A stretch of DNA of 7,233 bases from Saprospiraceae bacterium (GTDB lineage: Bacteria > Bacteroidota > Bacteroidia > Chitinophagales > Saprospiraceae). Position numbers and translations under genes: made by a program. Numbering within the stretch: position 1 is the stretch's first letter; each line of letters opens with the position of its first letter. Shown here piece after piece: positions 1 through 5,005 of this stretch. The stretch is from NCBI GenBank assembly GCA_017995875.1, contig JAGOIB010000107.1, forward strand, positions 1-7,233, written 5' to 3'. Under the pieces are notes generated by a model. The model saw only the letters and a program-made list of their open reading frames with translations. It did not search any database and was not told the DNA's origin.

Positions 1-243
1 GTGAAGAGCCATCTGGCGATGACGGGGGAAATAACACTACGCGGAAAGGTATTGCCAGTGGGAGGGATTAAGGAAAAAGTACTGGCTGCCAAACGTGCCG
101 GTATCAAGCATATCATCCTTTCGACGGCCAATAAGCGACATGTGGATCAGATCAAACCTGAATATATACAAGGGGTCAATTTTATTTTTGTGGACCGGAT
201 GGAGGAGGTACTACAGCAGGCATTGGATATCTGGAGCTTCTGA
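1..243 (+). CDS. lon: ATP-dependent protease Lon, C-terminal fragment (5' end outside window)
   Basis: These are the final 80 residues of Lon, the cytosolic ATP-dependent serine protease that degrades misfolded and regulatory proteins. The visible part is the end of the C-terminal proteolytic domain. The segment [20 protein letters not shown] (residues 7-26 here) is a Lon signature, and the first lysine of GGIKEK (residue 24 here) matches the catalytic lysine of the Ser-Lys dyad. The serine partner (in the PSAG-type motif), the AAA+ module and the N-terminal domain lie upstream of the window. The GTG at base 1 is an internal valine codon, not a start, because Lon is normally about 800 residues and the homology continues without a break to the edge. 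The protein ends at a TGA codon with the usual hydrophobic helix ([12 protein letters not shown]). Nothing suggests damage. Identification is from recognised family sequence and is firm. Confidence 0.96.
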   Translation: MKSHLAMTGEITLRGKVLPVGGIKEKVLAAKRAGIKHIILSTANKRHVDQIKPEYIQGVNFIFVDRMEEVLQQALDIWSF

Positions 244-339
244 AATATAGTGCGTTAAAAAGCCGTTAATTTGGTTCAATAATGGAATGTTGACTATTCC
301 ACCAAGCGTTAAACTGGATTGAATCTCTACCTTTACCTT

Positions 340-1026
340 ATGGCTAATTATAAAACTTCATCCTCCTTTGTGAACAGGCTTTTTCTGCTTGGTGTATTGG
401 TTGCCTGTTCGATGGGAAGCAGACTGAGTGCCCAGCAGGGAGAGAAGGAATATGAGAAAGTTGTCCAGATTTCGGGAAAGGTAGTAACGGAGGAAAATGA
501 CCGGTTGATGTTCGTCCCATACGCTGTAGTAGCTGTAAAGGGAACAAACAGAGGTACTTATACTGATTTTTCCGGGTTCTTTTCGATCGTGGTTAGAACC
601 AATGAGACGCTTGTCTTCTCTGTACTGGGCTTTAAAGATGCCTTTTACAAGGTGCCTGATACGCTGACCCAAGACAGGTATACGATATTTCAGATCATCA
701 CCAAAGACACTATCCTGCTTCCTGAAGCTGTGATCTATCCATGGCCCGACCCTGATTTCTTTACCAGGGAGTTTCTCGCGATGGATGTGCACGATGACCT
801 CGAAGATATCGCCGCTGAAAATCTTTCTGAAAAATCCATGGCTGAGCTGAGAGAGTATCTGCCTTCAGATGGTGTGGAGCATCAAACACTCTACTTCAAG
901 CAAAAGTCCCAAAGTTATTATTACGAAGGCCAGATAAGGCCGATCAATCTCTTCAATGCATTCGCCTGGAAGGAATTTATCCAGGCATGGAAACGTGGTG
1001 ATTTCAAAGCCAAGAAGAACCAATAA
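340..1026 (+). CDS. Exported protein with carboxypeptidase-regulatory-like domain
   Basis: This is a 228-residue protein. The N-terminus has a positively charged start, a hydrophobic core (residues about 14-24, LFLLGVLVAC) and then RLSAQQG, so it should be exported. Cleavage after LSA by signal peptidase I looks natural, but LVAC followed by S also fits a lipobox, so a lipoprotein anchored at Cys23 is an alternative. Residues about 42-125 resemble the CarboxypepD_reg-like (PF13715) beta-sandwich: a VQISGKVV strand, VPYAVVAVKGTNRGTYTDFSG, then a strand ending LVFSVLGFKDAFY. A LPEAVIYPWPDPDFFTREF motif (residues 128-145) follows, and the C-terminal third is charged and of unknown fold. The domain is common in Bacteroidota outer-membrane and surface proteins, but here there is no TonB-dependent barrel after it. 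I prefer the ATG at 340 to the in-frame TTG at 319, because the seven extra residues add nothing to the signal peptide. It follows lon by 96 bases on the same strand. The exact role is unknown. Confidence 0.82.
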   Translation: MANYKTSSSFVNRLFLLGVLVACSMGSRLSAQQGEKEYEKVVQISGKVVTEENDRLMFVPYAVVAVKGTNRGTYTDFSGFFSIVVRTNETLVFSVLGFKDAFYKVPDTLTQDRYTIFQIITKDTILLPEAVIYPWPDPDFFTREFLAMDVHDDLEDIAAENLSEKSMAELREYLPSDGVEHQTLYFKQKSQSYYYEGQIRPINLFNAFAWKEFIQAWKRGDFKAKKNQ

Positions 1027-1052
1027 TCACATCCATATTATATCATCCGCTG

Positions 1053-2324
1053 CTACGATCCTGTAAATTGTAAATACAGTAGTAGCCCGGCAGCCAGGGT
1101 CATGATGATCAAGGCAAGTCCTCCTAAAATGTTTGTCAGCCGGCCGTTTGTATATTTTCCAAGTATTTTCTTATTGTTGGAAATATGTAGGATGATGGCG
1201 ATCAGGACGGGTGCCGTGATGCCATACAAGATAGCTGTATAGATAAGTGCTTTAATAGGGGAGATCCCGATGTAATTTAAGGAGAGCCCAAGGATCAGTG
1301 AGATGGCTATGATGACGTAAAACCCTTTTGCTTCGTGAAATTTTTTGTCGAGGCCTTGTTCCCAACCAAAAGCTTCCGTGACAATAAAAGAAAGCGAGCC
1401 GCTCAGGACAGGGATGGCAATGAGCCCCGTTCCGATAATCCCAATAGCAAAGAGAAGATAGGCCATGTCACCGGCCAAAGGCTTTAACGCTGCGGCTGCT
1501 TGTTCAACTGTATCAATCTGATGGACACCGCCTGCAAATAACACGGTGCCTGTCGTCAGGATAATAAAGTACATCACCAGTCCCGAAAAGGTCATGCCAA
1601 AATCAACATCCTGTTTCATCTCATCGATGATTCTTTTATTGACGATCAGGTGTGTTTTCTTATGCTTCATCTCTTCTACTTCGACAGAGGCCTGCCAGAA
1701 AAACAAATAGGGTGAGATGGTCGTGCCAAGAATGCCTACAAGGATTGCGATAAAATCTTTTTCAAAACGTATCGTCGGAATAAAGGTGGAACTGAGTATA
1801 AGGGTAAAATCCTGCTTGTATAGAAACGGCACTATAAAGTATACCAGCATCACAATGCACAGGTATTTTAATACAGCAGCAATTTTAGTATACGGCAGAT
1901 AAATGATCAGCCCTAGAAGGAGAATGGTAAAGAAGACACTAAAGAAAGTAGCATCAATAGAAGGAAATAGCAGGTTGCCAACTGCGCCCATGCCAGCTAT
2001 GTCGGCTCCAATATTCATGATGATGGCAGGAAAGCTGAATAATAACATGAGATACAATACAGGTCTGGGATAGTGTTTTTTTAAAGTGCCTGTCAGGCCT
2101 TGGTTTGTAACTAATCCGATTCTTGCACACATCTGTTGTATCGCAGCCATCAAGGGAAATGCAAGGATGGATGTCCACAACGTAGAAAGGCCAAATTGAG
2201 CACCAGCCTGTGAATAGGTTGCAATCCCTGATGGATCATCATCACTTGCACCGGTGACCAACCCGGGGCCTATTACTTTCCAGAATCGGGAAAATGTATT
2301 TCCTGTCGGTTTTGCTTTAGTCAT
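1053..2324 (-). CDS. NRAMP-related divalent metal transporter with divergent ion-binding motifs
   Basis: This 423-residue, very hydrophobic protein has about 11 predicted membrane helices, the usual size and layout for NRAMP/SLC11 (COG1914, PF01566) symporters that import Mn2+ or Fe2+ with protons. The opening GPGLVTGASDDDPSGIATYS (residues 19-38) is the helix 1 region. In canonical NRAMPs this carries DPGN; here it is DPSG (residues 30-33), so the Asp is kept and the metal-ligand Asn is Gly. Helix 6 canonically reads MPHN; here it is SPYL (residues 204-207), so the metal-binding Met is Ser and the following His is Tyr. A polar insert with charged residues (about 215-241, EVEEMKHKKTH...) follows helix 6. 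Many bacterial genomes hold this DDDPSGIATYSQAG type, so it is a real clade and not a decayed gene, but its ion is uncertain. It is the last gene of the minus-strand cluster, 39 bases after the DUF1801 gene, and converges on the exported-protein gene with a 26-base gap. Confidence 0.9.
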   Translation of the reverse strand: MTKAKPTGNTFSRFWKVIGPGLVTGASDDDPSGIATYSQAGAQFGLSTLWTSILAFPLMAAIQQMCARIGLVTNQGLTGTLKKHYPRPVLYLMLLFSFPAIIMNIGADIAGMGAVGNLLFPSIDATFFSVFFTILLLGLIIYLPYTKIAAVLKYLCIVMLVYFIVPFLYKQDFTLILSSTFIPTIRFEKDFIAILVGILGTTISPYLFFWQASVEVEEMKHKKTHLIVNKRIIDEMKQDVDFGMTFSGLVMYFIILTTGTVLFAGGVHQIDTVEQAAAALKPLAGDMAYLLFAIGIIGTGLIAIPVLSGSLSFIVTEAFGWEQGLDKKFHEAKGFYVIIAISLILGLSLNYIGISPIKALIYTAILYGITAPVLIAIILHISNNKKILGKYTNGRLTNILGGLALIIMTLAAGLLLYLQFTGS

Positions 2325-2363
2325 GTATAAGGGCCAATTGGTATAGGCATATAAAGGGGCTTC

Positions 2364-2777
2364 CTATTTTTCGATCATGGTTAGCCAGGTCCTGATCACT
2401 TGCTTCAGGGCTTTTTCTTTTGTTTTTACATCATCCAGATCTGCAAAAACACAAGTCCGTCGTCCATCTTTATAATCACCTTCCAGTAACCCAGACTTGT
2501 CATTGACCTTTGCACCACTTGGAAATACCAACATAATACGCCCTTTGTGAAGATTGAACACTATGATTTCCCTTTTATATTCTTTTGGATCGAATGGCTT
2601 CATATCACCCGTGTAGTAAAAACTTGGATTATTCCATTTGATACGGTCACCGATTTCGGGATCTACACTTAGGATTATTTTACGGATGGCTTCTACCGTC
2701 TTAGCCAGGCCGGGTTCAAGCTTTTGTATGTGTTCGGTGACCTGGTCGTGGTCTGACAGCGGATTTGTTTTTGCCAT
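2364..2777 (-). CDS. DUF1801 (YdhG-like) domain protein
   Basis: This is a 137-residue soluble protein covered almost entirely by a DUF1801 domain (PF08818), the small alpha/beta fold seen in Bacillus YdhG/Fra-type proteins, some of which have been proposed as frataxin-like iron chaperones. Hallmarks are the N-terminal helix ending in IRKIILSVDPEIGDRIKWNNP (residues 31-51), the WNNPSFYY strand (48-55), the central IIVFNLHKGRIMLVFPSG strands (71-88) and GDYKDGRRTCVFADLDD (100-116), followed by a C-terminal amphipathic helix (VKTKEKALKQVIRTWLTMI). No signal peptide or membrane segment is present. The ATG follows an AT-rich leader with no clear Shine-Dalgarno sequence, and it begins 16 bases after the stop of the alpha-CTD-like gene, so the two are probably co-transcribed. 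The iron-chaperone role cannot be assumed for this subgroup; biochemical function is unknown, although the metal transporter just downstream makes a link to metals conceivable. Confidence 0.87.
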   Translation of the reverse strand: MAKTNPLSDHDQVTEHIQKLEPGLAKTVEAIRKIILSVDPEIGDRIKWNNPSFYYTGDMKPFDPKEYKREIIVFNLHKGRIMLVFPSGAKVNDKSGLLEGDYKDGRRTCVFADLDDVKTKEKALKQVIRTWLTMIEK

Positions 2778-2793
2778 GTAATAGAATTGTTAT

Positions 2794-3108
2794 TTATTTT
2801 TTTGACAGAGCTAAACCTGATTGAGCTAATACCATTTTGAGTTTCGGAATAGTACCTGGTCCTAAACCGTGAAGGCTCAGCAGGTATGATTCGCTTTTTT
2901 GAGAAAGTATTTCCAGCGTGGTTATGTTTTCGTTTTCTAAAGCACGCCTGGCCGGTGCAGCGAGCATGGAAAGAAAATTATCCTTTGGTTTTCTGGCTTC
3001 TTCACAAATCGGACAAACAGGACAATCGCTGCTTTTATAATATTGATGCCCGTTCTTGCAGGTACGGAGACTTTTTACTGAAGGGAGTTTTGCAGTACTT
3101 TTTTTCAT
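2794..3108 (-). CDS. Small zinc-ribbon protein with RNA polymerase alpha-CTD-like helix-hairpin-helix domain
   Basis: This protein has 104 residues from the ATG at 3108. It has two parts. Residues 17-35 hold a cysteine cluster, C17-x11-C29-x2-C32-x2-C35, with H21 close by, which looks like a zinc ribbon. Residues about 46-102 (from SMLAAPARRALENENITTLE through SLHGLGPGTIPKLKMVLAQS) match the C-terminal domain fold of the RNA polymerase alpha subunit, including the helix-hairpin-helix GLGPGTIPKL. The alpha-CTD residues that contact UP-element DNA in E. coli (R265, N268, C269, K298) are mostly not conserved by my alignment, so normal promoter recognition is unlikely. A longer form from a TTG at 3135 (nine more residues, five bases after the previous stop) is possible; ATG is preferred because TTG starts are less common and the extra residues look unconserved. 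It is flanked closely by the 116-residue membrane protein gene and the DUF1801 gene. A DNA- or RNA-binding role is inferred from the fold alone. Confidence 0.82.
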   Translation of the reverse strand: MKKSTAKLPSVKSLRTCKNGHQYYKSSDCPVCPICEEARKPKDNFLSMLAAPARRALENENITTLEILSQKSESYLLSLHGLGPGTIPKLKMVLAQSGLALSKK

Positions 3109-3140
3109 GCCAGGAGGTACAGTTTTTTTATGCAATAGGC

Positions 3141-3491
3141 TTATTCCGTTTTATTGGCTTGCCGGTCCTGATTGAAGATGTCTGTGCTCCATCCCCGAAG
3201 AGCATAGTATTTCGCTTTTGGTTCACCGGTCCAGCCATTGACTCCTTTGCGTGGTAAAAGAATGCCATGTATATAAAGGACGGGTAACAACCATAACCCC
3301 AATACAATCAAAGCTACGGTTCGTCCGAAAAGCAGATTGAGTGAAATCATCAGTGTAAATGTGATTATTGCCTTCAGCAATTTTCTCCACCTCGGACTTC
3401 TTTCTTCAAAGTGCCCGAAAGCGATATGTCCAAGAAGCAGCACGATGGCCACAACAGTTATATCAAACCAAATCGTATTTGTATTCCACAT
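3141..3491 (-). CDS. Conserved hypothetical three-helix membrane protein
   Basis: This 116-residue protein has no function that I recognise. Three hydrophobic segments are visible: about 8-27 (WFDITVVAIVLLLGHIAFGHF), 40-56 (ending LNLLFG) and 58-78 (VALIVLGLWLLPVLYIHGIL). The first and second are separated by a charged turn, FEERSPRWRKLLK (residues 28-40). The C-terminal 38 residues are polar, with a run LPRKGVNGWTGEPKAKYYAL (79-98) that looks conserved and likely faces one side of the membrane; a positively charged patch there would favour the cytoplasm. I associate similar short proteins with Bacteroidota, but this is memory and not a search result. It starts 26 bases after the stop of the AI-2E-family gene and ends 32 bases before the ATG of the alpha-CTD-like gene, so it lies inside the same probable operon. 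The ATG at 3491 is the only convincing start, and there is no signal-peptide cleavage site. Confidence 0.75.
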   Translation of the reverse strand: MWNTNTIWFDITVVAIVLLLGHIAFGHFEERSPRWRKLLKAIITFTLMISLNLLFGRTVALIVLGLWLLPVLYIHGILLPRKGVNGWTGEPKAKYYALRGWSTDIFNQDRQANKTE

Positions 3492-3517
3492 AAAAAGATT
3501 AATGGGGCTTATGAATA

Positions 3518-4582
3518 TCAGGGTAATTGAGCAGGCTTTTCAACCTTAGGTGCTTCACGTTGCTTGACGAAAAATTCGTTTGAATAAATTTTCAACAACA
3601 AGATGAAAATCGAAATGACCAATGGCCCAAAGATCAATCCGATAAAGCCAAATAATTGTAATCCAATGATGACGCCAAAAACAGTCACCAGCGGATGTAC
3701 ATTTCCGATCTTCTTGGCGATAGTAAACCGGAAGATGTTATCCACCAGGCCGATCACACCAAATCCATAGATCAGCATAAACACACCTTGCCACATCTGG
3801 TTGCTCGCAAAAAAGATAATCGCAAGCGGCACATACGCCATCGCCGCACCTACTACAGGCAACATGGCGGTGATACACGTGACAACAAACCAAAACCAGG
3901 GTTCATTGACACCAATCAGGATATAGCCTACTACAGCTACAATACCTTGAAGCACTGCTATCACAGGAATGCCGATAGCATTACTGAGTACCATGTTTTC
4001 TATTTCATTGCTCAGTTTATCTACATTTTCATCTTTTAAAGGAACATATTCATACAGGTCATCTTCCATCTGCCGGCCATTGACCAACATGAAGTACAAT
4101 ATGAAATACATAAAGAACAATGTACCTAGCGTGCTGAATGTAGCGCCCACCAATTGCGGAATGGTCTGTGCGATGAAGCCACCAAGCTTGTTGATATTCT
4201 CCGGACTGATTAACTCCAGGCCTAATCTTTCTTCAACCCGGCTGAGGACAGTCTTCATTGCTTCTACCAATTCGTTTGAGTGAGCAATGGCGTAACTGAC
4301 TTTGGAGGAGAGCATGCCTATGAGCCCTCCAATGGGTATAAGGATGATCAGAAAAGAGAGAAGCATCAGCAAGGTTGCCGCAAGGCCCTTGGACCATTTT
4401 CTTTTGAGGACCAGGTACTCCATGCTTTTTCGCATGATCATGTACAAGGTAATCGCTCCCAGTAACGCAGGTATAAAGCCTGACAATTGCCTTGCCAGCA
4501 TATAACCCAGTAATAGGATGACCAGCAAGTATAAGATCTGCCTGATCCTGTTCTGATTGATATAATCCTCTTCCATTTCCAT
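3518..4582 (-). CDS. AI-2E family (PerM/TqsA-type) transporter
   Basis: This is a 354-residue inner-membrane protein of the AI-2E family (PF01594), whose members include TqsA (autoinducer-2 export), PerM/YhhT and ion antiporters; the substrate varies and cannot be told from sequence. Helices are visible at about 14-30, 36-51, 66-90, 150-168, 203-225, 228-258, 265-283 and 296-330, matching the usual eight. The hydrophilic middle (about 92-145) is the typical extended region. Family hallmarks are the TAMLPVVGAAMAYVPLA segment (238-254), DNIFRFTIAKKIGNVHPLV (281-299) and the terminal FGFIGLIFGPLVISI (311-325). The C-terminal tail (about 331-354) is short, charged and proline-containing. Length is normal for the family. 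The ATG at 4582 is preceded by AAGGAAAG on the coding strand, a possible weak ribosome-binding site; a second ATG two codons later is also possible. It is the first gene of the minus-strand cluster and is divergent from the DUF1214 gene. Confidence 0.93.
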   Translation of the reverse strand: MEMEEDYINQNRIRQILYLLVILLLGYMLARQLSGFIPALLGAITLYMIMRKSMEYLVLKRKWSKGLAATLLMLLSFLIILIPIGGLIGMLSSKVSYAIAHSNELVEAMKTVLSRVEERLGLELISPENINKLGGFIAQTIPQLVGATFSTLGTLFFMYFILYFMLVNGRQMEDDLYEYVPLKDENVDKLSNEIENMVLSNAIGIPVIAVLQGIVAVVGYILIGVNEPWFWFVVTCITAMLPVVGAAMAYVPLAIIFFASNQMWQGVFMLIYGFGVIGLVDNIFRFTIAKKIGNVHPLVTVFGVIIGLQLFGFIGLIFGPLVISIFILLLKIYSNEFFVKQREAPKVEKPAQLP

Positions 4583-4599
4583 AGTCTTTCCTTGTGGCT

Positions 4600-4607
4600 T
4601 AAAGATA
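4600..4607 (-). promoter_or_regulatory. Possible Bacteroidota -7 promoter element for the AI-2E-led operon
   Basis: On the minus strand the bases read TATCTTTA, seven of eight matches to the Bacteroidota -7 consensus TAnnTTTG, and they lie 17 bases upstream of the AI-2E-family ATG. A TTTG element at about -33 is not clear at the expected spacing, so this is a weak call made partly because a divergent promoter is expected in this region. Confidence 0.25.
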
Positions 4608-4608
4608 G

Positions 4609-4814
4609 AAAATTGTACATGTCGCCGGATGGAGTTTCTTGTGCTCAGTGTAGCCGAAGTGTCTCCGTAAGCAACCTTTACGCTTTGCCACTGCGTCTTG
4701 CTCTTCGTTGGTTGACGGAGATAAAAATTGTATATGCCGCTGGATGGAGTTTTCTCCGCCAGCTACCTTTACGCCATGCCAATGGGCCTTGCTCTTCGCT
4801 GGTTGGCGGAGATA
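4609..4814. repeat. Imperfect tandem duplication, two units (115 and 91 bases)
   Basis: Unit A spans 4609-4723 and unit B 4724-4814, directly adjacent. Both begin AAAATTGTA and end GACGGAGATA or GGCGGAGATA. Aligned by eye, the first 29 bases match at 26 positions, and the last 62 bases (4662-4723 against 4753-4814) match at 52 positions. Unit A carries an extra 24 bases at 4638-4661 that unit B lacks. The units are out of register by one base modulo three, so the repeat does not encode a repeated peptide. A 12-base fragment of the unit, GTTGGTTGACGG (4707-4718), recurs exactly at 4974-4985 just before the DUF1214 gene. The origin is unknown; an intergenic REP- or MITE-like element is one possibility. 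Confidence 0.75.
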
Positions 4815-4829
4815 ACTCCATCCAACGGC
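4736..4829. repeat. Long imperfect inverted repeat (25-base arms) able to form a hairpin
   Basis: The left arm, 4736-4760 (begins GCCGCTGGATGGAG, ends TCTCCGCC), is the reverse complement of the right arm, 4805-4829 (begins GGCGGAGATA, ends CCAACGGC), at 23 of 25 positions. They are separated by a 44-base loop that itself can pair in part (for example CCAGC near 4759-4763 with GCTGG near 4798-4802). The left arm belongs to repeat unit B; the right arm extends beyond the end of unit B, so the inverted symmetry is not simply a by-product of the tandem duplication. The structure could act as RNA, as a transposon-like end pair, or as a transcription barrier between the divergent gene sets. Confidence 0.78.
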
Positions 4830-4843
4830 GTTGTGGTTTTTTT
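4821..4843 (+). terminator. Possible rho-independent terminator at the end of the repeat element
   Basis: A short hairpin, CAAC (4823-4826) with GTTG (4830-4833) around a three-base loop, is followed after three bases by seven T residues (4837-4843). The larger 25-base-arm hairpin ends at 4829, seven bases before the same T-run. No protein gene reads rightwards into it, so if it functions it would end a transcript made from within the repeat element. The stem is short and the spacing imperfect, so the call is weak. Confidence 0.3.
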
Positions 4844-5005
4844 AATAAACGCTATAAACCAATAACCCATAACCTTCTAAACTCCTAACCTCCTAAGCTT
4901 TTGACCTATTTACCCATAGACCAATAATCTTTCCATCAAATCACATATGTTTACTTTTATAACCCGGATGACTGTTGGTTGACGGTCCATTGGGAGGCAT
5001 ATACT
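4844..5005. other. Non-coding divergent spacer with a strikingly G-poor top strand
   Basis: No gene is seen here. From about 4852 to 4947 the top strand is almost free of G (about four in some 95 bases) and consists of loosely repeated short words such as AACCCATAACC, CTAAACTCCTAACC and CTCCTAAG. The promoter of the DUF1214 gene should lie in or near this stretch; I could not find a matched TTTG / TAnnTTTG pair. Just before the gene, GGGAGG at 4992-4997 is a good Shine-Dalgarno sequence for the ATG at 5006. Confidence 0.55.
4992..4997 (+). promoter_or_regulatory. Ribosome binding site deciding the DUF1214 start
   Basis: GGGAGG lies eight bases before the ATG at 5006, an ideal Shine-Dalgarno position. 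The in-frame TTG at 4979 lies upstream of this site and has no comparable sequence in front of it, so the ATG is the better start. A clear site like this is unusual next to the other genes in the window, which mostly have AT-rich leaders. Confidence 0.55.

Noticed and set aside
1..3. GTG as a genuine start codon of an 80-residue protein
   Set aside because: The sequence is the middle of the Lon protease domain, so the gene simply begins upstream of the window.
283..301. Hairpin TGGAAT/ATTCCA after lon as a terminator
   Set aside because: The stem is only six pairs, AT-rich, and no T-run follows.
270..302. Bacteroidota promoter before the exported-protein gene (TTTG at 270-273)
   Set aside because: The expected TAnnTTTG about 19 bases later is absent; TATTCCAC is a poor match.
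358..792. Leftward 144-codon open frame opposite the exported-protein gene
   Set aside because: The sense product has a signal peptide and recognisable beta-sandwich domain; the antisense one has neither.
2334..2341. Palindrome CCAATTGG just upstream of the NRAMP-type gene as an operator
   Set aside because: Eight symmetric bases are common by chance and the symmetry does not extend further.
2886..3257. Rightward 123-codon open frame opposite the alpha-CTD-like and membrane-protein genes
   Set aside because: It lies antisense to two genes with clear family or membrane features and shows no domain of its own.
4609..4814. CRISPR array
   Set aside because: There are only two long imperfect units, directly adjacent with no spacers, and no cas gene nearby.
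4592..4888. Rightward open frame of 98 codons across the repeat region
   Set aside because: It crosses the tandem units, which are out of codon register with each other, has no recognisable domain and is Cys/Arg/Leu-rich in the manner of a chance frame.
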